DNA from: Bacteroidota bacterium
GTDB taxonomy: Bacteria; Bacteroidota; Bacteroidia; Bacteroidales; VadinHA17
Reading direction: 5' to 3'
Assembly: GCA_011050615.1 (NCBI GenBank)
Contig: DRFJ01000015.1
Coordinates: 1 to 64,000, forward strand
Length of the DNA: 64,000 bases
The notes below the pieces were generated by a model. The model did no database searches, had not been told where the DNA came from, and saw only the letters and a program-made list of their open reading frames with translations. Position 1 is the stretch's first letter, and every line of letters begins with the position of its first letter. Both the position numbers and the translations under genes were made by a program. Positions 1 through 9,230 of the stretch are shown piece by piece.

Positions 1-181
1 GAACTGCCTTAAAGCTGCAGAAGTTGACACCCTGGGTGACCTGGTAAAATTTAATAAGAACGATCTGCTTAAGTTCAGGAATTTCGGAAAAAAATCACTT
101 ACCGAGCTCGACGAGCTCCTAGAATCAATGAATCTGTCATTCGGAATGGATGTTAGCAGGTACAAGCTGGATAAAGAATAA
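1..181 (+). CDS. rpoA: RNA polymerase alpha subunit, C-terminal end (partial)
   Basis: Only the last 60 codons are inside the window, read from base 2 to the TAA at 179-181. They encode the end of the alpha C-terminal domain, the helix-hairpin-helix module that contacts UP-element DNA and activators: the visible motif [16 protein letters not shown] matches the family's RNxGxKSLxEI core. rplQ follows after 26 bases, the usual end of the bacterial rpsM-rpsK-rpsD-rpoA-rplQ operon. The identification is firm; the N-terminal part lies off the left edge. Confidence 0.96.
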   Translation, partial: NCLKAAEVDTLGDLVKFNKNDLLKFRNFGKKSLTELDELLESMNLSFGMDVSRYKLDKE

Positions 182-207
182 TTGTAAACCGCTAAGGAGA
201 AAGAGAA

Positions 208-933
208 ATGCGACATAGAAAAGGTTTTAACCATCTGGGACGAACAAGTGCCCACAGGAAGGCAATGCTATCAAATATGGCATCATCCCTGATACTGCAT
301 AAAAGGATAACAACAACAACGGCAAAGGCAAAAGCTTTGCGTTCATATATCGAACCCCTTATTACAAAATCAAAGGATGATACAACACATTCAAGACGTG
401 TTGTATTCAGTTACCTGAAAAACAAATTTGCCGTTGCAGAACTCTTCCGGGAAGTATCTCCCAAAGTAATGGAGCGCCCGGGAGGATACACCAGGATACT
501 CAAAACAGGCAATCGCCTCGGAGATAATGCTGAAATGTGTATTATTGAACTGGTTGACTATAACGAGAATATGCTCGAAGATACAACTAAAAAGACAAAA
601 TCCACAAGAAGAAGAAGGGGTTCGGGAAAAGGTAAAACAGAGACTCCTGCAGCTGCAAAGGCACAGGACAAGAGCCGGGCTGTTGCTGATATCCCTGCTG
701 ACGAAGAGGATATACAATCTGTAACTGATGAAGGAGTTATGGAAGATGAAACTTCCACCTCCGCTTCCGGCGAAGCTGCCGATGACAAAAAGGCTGAGGA
801 TAAGGGAGAAGAGGTGAAGGCTGAGGTTGCTGAGACCGTTTCCGGCGCAGCTATGGCGAACGGGGAGGCTGAGACTGAGGTTAAGGAAGAAGAGTCGGAG
901 AGTGTTGATAAAGAAGAAGATAAAAAAGAATAA
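208..933 (+). CDS. rplQ: 50S ribosomal protein L17 (bL17) with long acidic tail
   Basis: Large-subunit ribosomal protein L17, next to rpoA as usual. The start [20 protein letters not shown] is the family signature and lies behind a purine-rich AAGGAG site, which is unusually strong for this window. The globular L17 core ends at about residue 118. The remaining roughly 120 residues are low complexity: first a Lys/Arg patch ([11 protein letters not shown]), then an Ala/Glu/Asp/Lys-rich acidic tail to residue 241. E. coli L17 is about 127 residues, so the tail doubles the protein. Bacteroidota L17 proteins often carry some extension; the length and acidity here are notable. Its function cannot be read from the sequence. 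Confidence 0.95.
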   Translation: MRHRKGFNHLGRTSAHRKAMLSNMASSLILHKRITTTTAKAKALRSYIEPLITKSKDDTTHSRRVVFSYLKNKFAVAELFREVSPKVMERPGGYTRILKTGNRLGDNAEMCIIELVDYNENMLEDTTKKTKSTRRRRGSGKGKTETPAAAKAQDKSRAVADIPADEEDIQSVTDEGVMEDETSTSASGEAADDKKAEDKGEEVKAEVAETVSGAAMANGEAETEVKEEESESVDKEEDKKE

Positions 934-951
934 TATACTGTTGAAATGATC

Positions 952-991
952 AAAAAGGGATAGGGGTACAATAATCTTTATCCCTTTTTTT
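952..991 (+). terminator. Intrinsic terminator after rplQ
   Basis: An 11-bp perfect inverted repeat (952-962 against 979-989) is followed by a T tract to 991. It lies between the rplQ stop (933) and the enolase start (1034). It closes the ribosomal/rpoA operon. Confidence 0.85.
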
Positions 992-1012
992 GTATCTTGC
1001 ACCTTTGTTTAA

Positions 1013-2305
<1,293 letters not shown>

Positions 2306-2400
2306 GCTTCCAATACGGTCATCCAATCTGATACTGCGGATTTATTAACAATTGTTAATAACCAATGTTCATACTGGGTTGATATATACAGTGTGAAAAA

Positions 2401-2432
2401 TTTGCCGCAGACTGTATACTGAATTACATTTG
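2401..2432 (+). promoter_or_regulatory. Bacteroidota-type promoter (TTTG-N20-TACATTTG)
   Basis: A -33 element TTTG (2401-2404) and a -7 element TACATTTG (2425-2432) are separated by 20 bases. This matches the Bacteroidota primary sigma consensus TTG-N19/20-TAnnTTTG. The predicted transcript would start near 2440, at the left edge of the structured region below. Confidence 0.7.
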
Positions 2433-2439
2433 TTATTAC

Positions 2440-2835
2440 CAGGTGAGCGATAAAAGACAGCTCCCGAACGAAGGAAATGTATTGTCTTACTTAATTGCAA
2501 CTCGGTACGTTTCGCACAGGCTCCAGGGCCTGCTTCAGGAAGGAGACGCAGACCGGGAACAAGGTTCGCCGAATTCCCGGGAAATCGCTAAAGTCGCCCA
2601 GCGTTCTTTGGATGATTTTGTCAGAAATGACTCTGCGCCCCCAAAATTACCTCCGGGTAATTGAAAGGGCAGCCCGAAGTTAATACTGTAACAGGTATTG
2701 ACCCAGGGTTCAGGGCTGTTATAAGGGCTTCGGCCAGTATTCAGCCGGTCATAATAACAGTAGCCTGGCACTGAAGCTTACTTCGGTAGCCTTCGGTGAA
2801 ATGGGAATTATTCTAACGAGTGATTCCCATTTTTG
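2440..2835 (+). ncRNA. Probable structured non-coding RNA, family not recognised
   Basis: A stretch of about 395 bases is bounded by a consensus-like promoter (2401-2432) and a terminator (2799-2834) and is rich in local hairpins. Visible ones are: 2553-2559/2574-2580 enclosing GG-TTCG-CC; GTCA-GAAA-TGAC (2620-2631); 2646-2651/2656-2661 with a TCCG loop; GGC-TTCG-GCC (2726-2735); 2711-2722/2754-2767 with a small internal loop; and 2770-2776/2781-2787. UNCG and GNRA tetraloops are typical of stable RNAs. I looked for RNase P (GAGGAAAGTC), tmRNA (GGGGCTG start, TTCGA arm, Ala-Leu-Ala-Ala tag) and SRP hallmarks and found none. The size suits a housekeeping or regulatory RNA. The GTG-initiated 73-codon frame inside it starts at the predicted transcript start and is unlikely to be a gene. 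Confidence 0.6.
2799..2834 (+). terminator. Intrinsic terminator of the putative RNA
   Basis: A perfect 10-bp stem (2799-2808 with 2823-2832) has a 14-base loop and a five-T tail (2830-2834). No protein gene ends nearby on the plus strand, so it supports an RNA transcript upstream. Confidence 0.75.
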
Positions 2836-3130
2836 TTTACAGGCATGCTGATTTGCCCCCACCGGCCACAATCACAACCCGCTCGCGGGCTCACAGGGCT
2901 CGCATTCCGAGTACTCGGGATACTCTACCTGCCCGGTTCCAATATTAACTCACCCTGCTGGCGCGGGTCTGGCTTTCTGCTGGCGCAGGTCTCCATACCC
3001 GTGTCCATTTGCCGCCGGGCTCACAGAACTCGCCCTGAATTCTCAGGTTTCATGCTGTGCGGCTCCAGAACCGTGCCGCGGGACTTCGTCGGGTTCGTAA
3101 CCCTCGATTGTCTTACAATCTCGGGTCCCC
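2836..3130. repeat. GC-rich non-coding block with short direct repeats and palindromes
   Basis: Between the RNA terminator and the ubiD promoter lies sequence clearly richer in G+C (about 65% in 2881-2940) than the surrounding genes. It holds imperfect direct repeats: CGGGCTCACAG(G/A)(G/A)CTCGC at 2886-2903 and 3016-3033, and CTGCTGGCGC(G/A)GGTCT at 2955-2970 and 2977-2992. It also has the 12-bp palindrome CCGAGTACTCGG (2907-2918) and small hairpins at 3091-3103 (GGGTT-CGT-AACCC) and 3105-3119. It is open in the ubiD frame, but the translated sequence looks like no protein and is not counted as coding. Origin unknown; possibly a decayed intergenic repeat element. Confidence 0.5.
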
Positions 3131-3154
3131 GGTTCAATTATTCCATCTCTTTGG

Positions 3155-3162
3155 TATCTTTG
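3155..3162 (+). promoter_or_regulatory. -7 element TATCTTTG upstream of the ubiD-like gene
   Basis: TATCTTTG fits the Bacteroidota -7 consensus TAnnTTTG and lies 15 bases before the ATG at 3178, giving a very short leader. No clear -33 TTG is visible at the right distance. It helps choose the start at 3178 rather than the longer frame upstream. Confidence 0.5.
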
Positions 3163-3177
3163 TACAAATTTTCAACT

Positions 3178-5037
3178 ATGCCATATAACGGATTGAAGCA
3201 GTTCAAGGATGAGTTGCAGGAAAAAGATGACCTGCTGGTCATAAATCAGTTTGTTGACCCGGTGCTCGAGATTGCCGAACTGGCTGACAGGTTTGTCAAA
3301 TCAGGAGGCAAAGCCCTTTTCTTTACAGATACCGGAACCCCCTTTCCCTTGATGATAAACATGTTTGCTTCGGATGCCAGGATGACAATGGCCGCAGGCC
3401 GGGACAGCATTGAGGAGGCAGGGGAGGAGATAGAAAAAATATTTAAAAAACTGAGCCTGCCTGCAGACGGCCTTTTTGATAAAATGCGTATGCTGCCCGG
3501 TTTATTAAAAATTGCATCTTATCTTCCTTCCAGGATAAAAAGAAGGGGCAGATGCCAGGAAAATATTATAACTGATCCTGATCTCAGCATCTTACCTGCG
3601 CTCAAATGCTGGCCTCATGACGGCGGAAGGTTTATTACACTGCCCGTTGTGCATACCAGGCACCCTGAGACAGGAGACGTGAATGCTGGTATGTACAGGA
3701 TGCAAATCATGGATAAAAAAACAACCGGGATGCACTGGCACCGCCATAAAACAGGGGCAAATCATTTTGAAGCCTGGAAGAAAAAAGGAGAAAAAATGCC
3801 CGTTTCTGTCGTGCTCGGAGGCGATCCAGTTTATACATATGCCGCAACGGCACCAATGCCTGAAGGCCTGGATGAATATATACTTGCCGGCTTCCTTCGT
3901 AAGAAGAAAGTTAAACTGGTTAAATGTGTCACTAACGATCTCTTTGTCCCTGAAGATGCAGACATAGTGATTGAAGGCTATGTTGATCCATCTGAAGATC
4001 CCGTTTTGGAGGGGCCTTTCGGTGACCATACCGGTTACTATTCCCTGGCCGACTGGTATCCGGCTTTCCATATAACATGCCTTACACACAGGCAGGATGC
4101 TATATACCCTGCTACCATCGCAGGTTTGCCTCCAATGGAAGATGCGTGGATGGAAAAAGCCACCGAGAAACTCTTCCTTGCCCCGATAAAGCTGACACTG
4201 CAGCCCGAAATAGTTGATCTGCATATGCCAGTTGAAGGTGTCGCCCATAACCTGGTGATTGTTAAGATCAGGAAAACCTATCCCGGCCAGGGAATGAAAG
4301 TGATAAATTCGCTTTTCGGTGCAGGGCAGATGATGTTCAGCAAATTTATTGTTGTGGTGAGTGGTAATGTTGACCTGCGGGATTATGTTGCTGTGATCCG
4401 CCAGGTGATAAGAAATACTGATATAAATAATGATGTACTGATAAGCAGGGGCCCGCTTGATGTACTCGACCATTCATCAGATAATTTTTCTTTTGGAGGT
4501 AAAATGGGAATAGATGCGAGTTTAAAATTCACGGAAGAATCAGGCCTCAGGGGAAATGAAGACTTTAGAGCCGAAACACTCATGTCTGTTTTTAAACCGG
4601 TCAGGAATAAGATACGCCTCAGGATGCCTTCCGCTGACCTGCCTGTTGTCTTTGCCGGTATATCAAAGGAAGATATCAGTTTTAATGAGCTACTGGAACT
4701 AAATTATAACATTAACGGACTGATTTTAATAGCTGTTGACAGTACTGTCGATCTTGAGGATGATCATATACTGATATGGCAGCTTCTGTCTAATACCGAC
4801 CCCTTACGTGATCTGAACCAGATCGGGGCTAACATTATAATAAATGCGACATCAAGAGCTCATCAATCTGATAATTTCAGTCGACTGTGGCCTAATATTG
4901 TTTTATCTGATGATGAAACCATGGCGCGGGTTGATGAGATTATGAAAATGATAAATCACGGGGAAATCATTCCATCCCCGTCGGCCAGGCTAAAAAAGAT
5001 GGATTTTGGCGGTGGTGCCTTTGTCAATAAGCCTTAA
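3178..5037 (+). CDS. UbiD-family prenylated-FMN decarboxylase
   Basis: UbiD-type non-oxidative decarboxylase of 619 residues; in Bacteroidota this size class is usually annotated as a menaquinone-pathway decarboxylase. UbiD enzymes use prenylated FMN made by UbiX. Visible family features are the MYRMQIMD and GMHWHRHKTGANH segments of the cofactor and metal site, and EDPVLEGPFGDHTGYYS, the conserved EGPFGxxTGYY motif holding an active-site Glu. The frame is open back to 2833, but I start at the ATG at 3178 because MPYNGLKQFKDELQ is how the family begins and a -7 box sits just upstream. No other quinone genes are nearby, so the exact substrate is inferred. Confidence 0.88.
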   Translation: MPYNGLKQFKDELQEKDDLLVINQFVDPVLEIAELADRFVKSGGKALFFTDTGTPFPLMINMFASDARMTMAAGRDSIEEAGEEIEKIFKKLSLPADGLFDKMRMLPGLLKIASYLPSRIKRRGRCQENIITDPDLSILPALKCWPHDGGRFITLPVVHTRHPETGDVNAGMYRMQIMDKKTTGMHWHRHKTGANHFEAWKKKGEKMPVSVVLGGDPVYTYAATAPMPEGLDEYILAGFLRKKKVKLVKCVTNDLFVPEDADIVIEGYVDPSEDPVLEGPFGDHTGYYSLADWYPAFHITCLTHRQDAIYPATIAGLPPMEDAWMEKATEKLFLAPIKLTLQPEIVDLHMPVEGVAHNLVIVKIRKTYPGQGMKVINSLFGAGQMMFSKFIVVVSGNVDLRDYVAVIRQVIRNTDINNDVLISRGPLDVLDHSSDNFSFGGKMGIDASLKFTEESGLRGNEDFRAETLMSVFKPVRNKIRLRMPSADLPVVFAGISKEDISFNELLELNYNINGLILIAVDSTVDLEDDHILIWQLLSNTDPLRDLNQIGANIIINATSRAHQSDNFSRLWPNIVLSDDETMARVDEIMKMINHGEIIPSPSARLKKMDFGGGAFVNKP

Positions 5038-5124
5038 TATGAAAATCATATCATATTTTGCTATTTGAGCTCTTTGATCTAAATTAGCAGCTATATTAGG
5101 TCTGTATTAATACATTCTGGGATT

Positions 5125-6129
5125 TTGGATGAACTGTCTGTAACGGGTATTGGGTTTATCCCTCTTATTGGACTGATAGGGACTACTGTCTATCATTACA
5201 TTGCTTATATTGCACTCTTGCTCGGACTCATTTACATGATAGCAAGGTACCAGACCCTTACCCTTTTAAAGACCAGGAGGCTATTGCATGAAAAGGAAAA
5301 AGCCTTTGAAGAGATAGCAAGACAGAGGCAGGAATTGGAGAACAAGAACAGGAACATCACTGATAGCCTTATTTATGCCAGCTATATGCAGCAGGCACTG
5401 CTTCCCTCAGAGGAATATTTTAAGAGTATCCTGCCTGATTCATTCATTTTTTTCAAGCCAAAGGATATTGTCAGCGGTGATTTTTACTGGATAGCAAGGA
5501 GAGGGGAAAAAATTTTTGTTGTTGCTGCAGACTGTACAGGTCATGGGGTCCCCGGAGCTTTTTTGTCAATGATTGGCGTTGAGTTGCTCAATAAAATAAT
5601 CCTTGACCAGGGTATCCAGCGGCCTTCAGAGATACTGAAAATGCTTGGAAGAGGGATAGAACGAACCTTTGGAAGCAGCAGCACCAGCAGGGCATTGATA
5701 ATAAAAGATGGCATGGATATAGGCTTATGTGCCATAGATGAAAAAAAGGGGGAACTTCAATATTCAGGCGCTTTCCTGCCCCTGTATCTTATAAGGGACA
5801 ATAAGCTTACAGAGATTAAGGGTGAAAAACTGACCATAGGACTCTCTGGAGAATTATCATTTTTTAACCACATCATGAAAATCGAACCGGGTGATCTTAT
5901 TTACCTTTTCTCTGATGGTTACGCCGACCAGTTTGGAGGGCCTTATAATAAAAAATTTATGTACAGGCGCTTCAGACACCTCCTCCTTACAATTCATAAA
6001 TTCCCGCTGGAAGAACAGAAAACTATTATTGACGAAGCAATTAACAACTGGAGACAGGGGGATGAACAGGTTGATGATATGCTGGTTATCGGAATAAAAC
6101 CCTCCCTTAAGGATTTTCCGGGCCACTGA
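5125..6129 (+). CDS. Membrane-anchored SpoIIE/PP2C-type serine phosphatase
   Basis: One hydrophobic segment (residues about 10-40) is followed by a coiled coil (about 48-80, rich in Glu/Lys/Arg) and a SpoIIE-type PP2C phosphatase domain to the end. Metal-binding acidic motifs are intact: SGDFYW (D119), ADCTGHGVPGAFLSMIG (D136), LFSDGYADQFGG and the final QVDDMLVIGIK. Such enzymes dephosphorylate Ser/Thr on signalling partners, often STAS anti-anti-sigma factors, but none is encoded here. The only in-frame start after the upstream stop is TTG at 5125; an internal start would remove part of the membrane segment, so the N-terminus is uncertain. The last 23 bases overlap the convergent sensor gene. 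Confidence 0.85.
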   Translation: MDELSVTGIGFIPLIGLIGTTVYHYIAYIALLLGLIYMIARYQTLTLLKTRRLLHEKEKAFEEIARQRQELENKNRNITDSLIYASYMQQALLPSEEYFKSILPDSFIFFKPKDIVSGDFYWIARRGEKIFVVAADCTGHGVPGAFLSMIGVELLNKIILDQGIQRPSEILKMLGRGIERTFGSSSTSRALIIKDGMDIGLCAIDEKKGELQYSGAFLPLYLIRDNKLTEIKGEKLTIGLSGELSFFNHIMKIEPGDLIYLFSDGYADQFGGPYNKKFMYRRFRHLLLTIHKFPLEEQKTIIDEAINNWRQGDEQVDDMLVIGIKPSLKDFPGH

Positions 6130-7480
6130 GGTATTTGCTTATCATATCAAGCAATTTCTGGGGCTGAAAGGGCTTGCTCAGGTAATCATCCATTCCGGCT
6201 GACAGGCATTTCTCCTTATCACCCAGCATGGCATTGGCTGTAATGGCTATTATTGGAGTATGCTTGCTTGTACTGGCCTCAATATCCCTTATCTTTTTGC
6301 TCACTGTTATCCCATCCATAACAGGTAGCCTGATATCCATCAGAATAACATCGTAATTTGATTTACCAAACATGTCAAGTGCTTCCTTGCCATCTGTTGC
6401 AGTATCAATGTTTTTAACCTTTGAACCCAGGGATATAGTTACAATCTTCTGATTGGTAATATTATCTTCAACCAGAAGTATGTTAGCATCTGATAATGAT
6501 TTTTCCCGGCGCATTACAGTATCCAGCTTCCTGATTTTTTCTCCAATGGCAGAGACTTTTACTGCTTCACTCACATTGTAAAGAGGCAGGGAAAAGGTGA
6601 ATATTGTTCTGTTACCCTGCTTTTTAAATGAATAGTCCCCATCCATAAGCGGGATTATTTTTCCTGACAGGCTTTTTTCTAATGAGTCTTTGTCAGGATG
6701 CATGAAGGATTCATCTAATAAGGCATCTGTTTCAATTCGGAACTCTATAAGATCAGCCTTTTCATGTTGTGATTTTGACATCACTGAAATATTGATATCT
6801 GTCTGGTCCGGTCCCGGTTCATCGGACCACATACCGAAGATGTCAATTAAGATCTGTTTTATGGCTATAGGGTCACCCTTATATTCCTTTTTAATCTTAT
6901 TATCCCACGAAACCTCAGGCAATAGACTGCCTTTGGTTTCAATATCCAGTAACTCAATGGTGTTGTCAATTGTTTTTCTCAGGTCAAACCTGATATTTTT
7001 TCTCGGTATAATTGATATTTCTCCTGCTGACCTCATAGTTAATTCATTAAGGGCTGAAATCATGTTGTTGGTAGATGAAATAAGGGTGTCGAGAAGCTCT
7101 TTTTGTTTCCCGGTGACATTTAAATCACAAAGAAGATCATTGATAAGGGGAAGATTATTCAGTGGAGTCCTTATCCGGTGTGAAAAGTCAGAGATATAAC
7201 TCTCCTTCTTTTCCATAAGTTCATGCATCCCGTTTATTTGCTCAAAAGATTTGTCCAGGCGGCTCTTCACAATGTAAACGGCTGCCACGGTTAAAAACAA
7301 ACTGATGAATAACAATACAAGGCTGGCAATCCAGAGTTTAAGTATGACAGTTAAACTTGCGGCAATCAGGAGAAATAATATAATGAACCAGTAAATGGTT
7401 TTTTCTTTATACCATTTCTTTAATTTCAGCATTAAACTGTTCTGTTCCGCCTTATTATCATTGACAGTTTTGATTCCCAT
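6107..7480 (-). CDS. Hybrid histidine kinase-like protein with degenerate ATPase and C-terminal receiver
   Basis: The 457-residue protein has two membrane segments (about 29-47 and 50-70), a dimerisation/phosphoacceptor helix with SDFSHRIRTPLNN (His101 as the H-box), a region where the HATPase should be (about 165-300), and a complete receiver domain (about 332-455: LLVEDN, phosphoacceptor D382 in LMDIRLPVMDG, SKPF with the Lys). The ATPase region keeps GDPIAIKQILIDIF, resembling the lead-in to an N-box, but lacks the Asn residues and any DxGxG or GxGLGL glycine loops. It may therefore not bind ATP and could act as a phosphate receiver or scaffold. There is no periplasmic sensor domain. It converges with the SpoIIE phosphatase, overlapping by 23 bases. 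Confidence 0.8.
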   Translation of the reverse strand: MGIKTVNDNKAEQNSLMLKLKKWYKEKTIYWFIILFLLIAASLTVILKLWIASLVLLFISLFLTVAAVYIVKSRLDKSFEQINGMHELMEKKESYISDFSHRIRTPLNNLPLINDLLCDLNVTGKQKELLDTLISSTNNMISALNELTMRSAGEISIIPRKNIRFDLRKTIDNTIELLDIETKGSLLPEVSWDNKIKKEYKGDPIAIKQILIDIFGMWSDEPGPDQTDINISVMSKSQHEKADLIEFRIETDALLDESFMHPDKDSLEKSLSGKIIPLMDGDYSFKKQGNRTIFTFSLPLYNVSEAVKVSAIGEKIRKLDTVMRREKSLSDANILLVEDNITNQKIVTISLGSKVKNIDTATDGKEALDMFGKSNYDVILMDIRLPVMDGITVSKKIRDIEASTSKHTPIIAITANAMLGDKEKCLSAGMDDYLSKPFQPQKLLDMISKYLSGPENP

Positions 7481-7550
7481 CGTAATGACTGGAATTATAT
7501 TGACAGAGGTAAAGATATAAAAATTCTTTTTTACCTTTCTTTGAAAAGAT

Positions 7551-7558
7551 TAATTTTG
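7551..7558 (+). promoter_or_regulatory. -7 element TAATTTTG before the Tyr-rich protein gene
   Basis: TAATTTTG fits TAnnTTTG and lies 48 bases before the ATG at 7607, in the divergent gap between the sensor gene and the secreted protein gene. A T-rich stretch sits at the -33 position but has no clear TTG. Confidence 0.45.
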
Positions 7559-7606
7559 TTTATACGGTATGAAATTTGAAGGTATAATTGGTAAAAACTA
7601 CAGTTT

Positions 7607-8326
7607 ATGAGGAGAGGAATATTTATCTTGGTTATTGCATTTCTATCACTTAACCTGGCCGGCCAGAATGCTGAAAGGAAAATGGTTGAATTCAGCCCCG
7701 ACTTCAGGTTTAATGATGGTATCTTTCTGACTTTTGAGCAGGTAAAGGAAAACAATCCCATATCGAAAGCAAAAATATTAACCTCTGCTGAATATAATGC
7801 ACGCGACTTTTTCAAACAGGTTTTTGAAAATGATGAGATATATTTCTATGATGCCATGGGAATAAGGCAGGCAGTCACTAAGGAAGATATCTGGGGTTAT
7901 TCTCGCAATGGTATTTTATATGTGCAGATACAGGGTGGATTTAACAGGATAACATACGTGGGAAATATTTGTCATTTCGTTGCTGATATTACAACATATG
8001 ACAGGAGGTATTACGGGTCGCCTTACAACTATTATGATCCTTATTATTCTCCTTATTCCTATAATTACTACAGTCCCTATTACAGCCCGTATTACATGCC
8101 TTACAGGCCAACTACGGTTTCAAGGAATGAACTGGTACAGTACATGATTGAGTTTGAAACCGGTAAACTCATTGAATATGACATTAAAAACGTGGGATTG
8201 CTGCTTATGAAAGATCCTGAACTATATGATGAATTCATGCAGCTCAGCAGGAGAAAAAAGAAACAGATGATGTTCCTTTACCTGAGAAAGTATAATGAGA
8301 AACATCCCTTATATTTACCTGAATAG
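7607..8326 (+). CDS. Secreted protein of unknown function with tyrosine-rich tract
   Basis: I do not recognise this family. An N-terminal signal peptide (about residues 1-20, ending AGQ) points to export. The middle holds a striking tract, residues 131-166, with 17 Tyr in 36 positions in repeated YYSPY/NYYxP units; the flanks look like ordinary mixed alpha/beta sequence. The C-terminal 70 residues are charged, with a basic SRRKKKQM cluster. The next gene starts four bases after the stop and also encodes an exported protein, so the two form an operon. The Tyr/Pro tract suggests a surface or matrix contact region; that is inference. Confidence 0.7.
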   Translation: MRRGIFILVIAFLSLNLAGQNAERKMVEFSPDFRFNDGIFLTFEQVKENNPISKAKILTSAEYNARDFFKQVFENDEIYFYDAMGIRQAVTKEDIWGYSRNGILYVQIQGGFNRITYVGNICHFVADITTYDRRYYGSPYNYYDPYYSPYSYNYYSPYYSPYYMPYRPTTVSRNELVQYMIEFETGKLIEYDIKNVGLLLMKDPELYDEFMQLSRRKKKQMMFLYLRKYNEKHPLYLPE

Positions 8327-8330
8327 TATT

Positions 8331-9182
8331 ATGATAAAAAAACTGACATTTTTTCTTGCCCTTGCCCTTACGGGGAGTCTTATGTATTCACAGTCCCCCT
8401 TCCCGGAACCTGAAGATCTTAAACAGTTCTACAATACCAAAACACTTGTTGTGCTGGAGGACAATTTGTTTTCATCCTATAATATTCTCATCAGGGATGC
8501 TGTTGAAAAATACTGGGAGATAACTGATTATGATTTTATAGGTGCATCTGACTTCAATGAAAAAAGAAAGGACCCGGCATATTCATTTCTTGTTCTTACC
8601 GCCACACGTTTTGATAAAGACAGATCAGGGACATTTTTTAATTTTATAAATCTCTTGCTCGGCAAGGATGTGGGAAGGATAGAAGAGATGCCGGAATTCT
8701 GTGCCATACCTCTCTCGGTTCAGGATGATGATGCTACCGGATATTCCCACAAAATGGGTATTTTAATAAGGTTTATCCAGGCCCACGTTGATCATATCAG
8801 GGAAGATCCTTCCCTGACAGGGAAGAGATACCTTGAGTATTATAACAGATTTGTTCCTGAAATCCCGGGCAAAACCATCTTTGTTACTGAATACGACCTT
8901 GTGCCTGAACTCAGGACAGCAGAAGCAGCTGATGAGTATTATCCTGAAAACCTTAAAGTTGTAAGTGAGTCAGAAATTGATGAGGCAATAAAGAATAAGG
9001 CTGAGCATACACTTGTGCTGCACAGGGTGGGACCGGTGAAAGCAGAAAAGGGTGGTTTGTGTTTTAAGATGCTCCTGGGAACCGATGATGCAAGGATGTA
9101 CTTTTATGGAGAACACAGGATATCGGACAGGAAGCCCAATGGTTTGCTTATTAGTGATCTTAAACGTATAGGCAGGTTCTGA
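8331..9182 (+). CDS. Exported hypothetical protein
   Basis: The 283-residue protein starts MIKKLTFFLALALTGSLMYSQ, a clear signal peptide; I chose this ATG, four bases after the previous stop, over an in-frame ATG 36 bases upstream that would bury the signal. The mature part has no motif I recognise. It contains a segment like an NTP- or stress-type alpha/beta core (TKTLVVLEDNLFSSYNILIRD) and ends with MYFYGEHRISDRKPNGLL. It is likely cotranscribed with the Tyr-rich protein, and the two may work together in the periplasm or at the surface. Function unknown. Confidence 0.7.
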   Translation: MIKKLTFFLALALTGSLMYSQSPFPEPEDLKQFYNTKTLVVLEDNLFSSYNILIRDAVEKYWEITDYDFIGASDFNEKRKDPAYSFLVLTATRFDKDRSGTFFNFINLLLGKDVGRIEEMPEFCAIPLSVQDDDATGYSHKMGILIRFIQAHVDHIREDPSLTGKRYLEYYNRFVPEIPGKTIFVTEYDLVPELRTAEAADEYYPENLKVVSESEIDEAIKNKAEHTLVLHRVGPVKAEKGGLCFKMLLGTDDARMYFYGEHRISDRKPNGLLISDLKRIGRF

Positions 9183-9230
9183 AAATGCAGCGCAGCATCA
9201 ATTTTACCGTCTTTAAATAAAACATTTGAT

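Noticed and set aside
2443-2664. GTG-started 73-codon frame inside the structured region
   Set aside because: It starts at the predicted transcript start, has no family resemblance, and its bases form hairpins with stable tetraloops; better explained as RNA.
3085-3145. tRNA-like segment (hairpin with TCTTA loop followed by GGTTCAA)
   Set aside because: The anticodon-like stem has a five-base loop and there are no matching acceptor or D arms; not a tRNA.
2833-3177. N-terminal extension of the UbiD-like protein
   Set aside because: The frame is open, but the translation is Cys/Pro/Arg-rich without family match, overlaps the upstream terminator, and the -7 box lies just before the ATG at 3178.
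3592-4473. 293-codon antisense frame in ubiD
   Set aside because: Lies wholly opposite a well-supported gene, His/Ile-rich with no motif; a shadow of codon bias.
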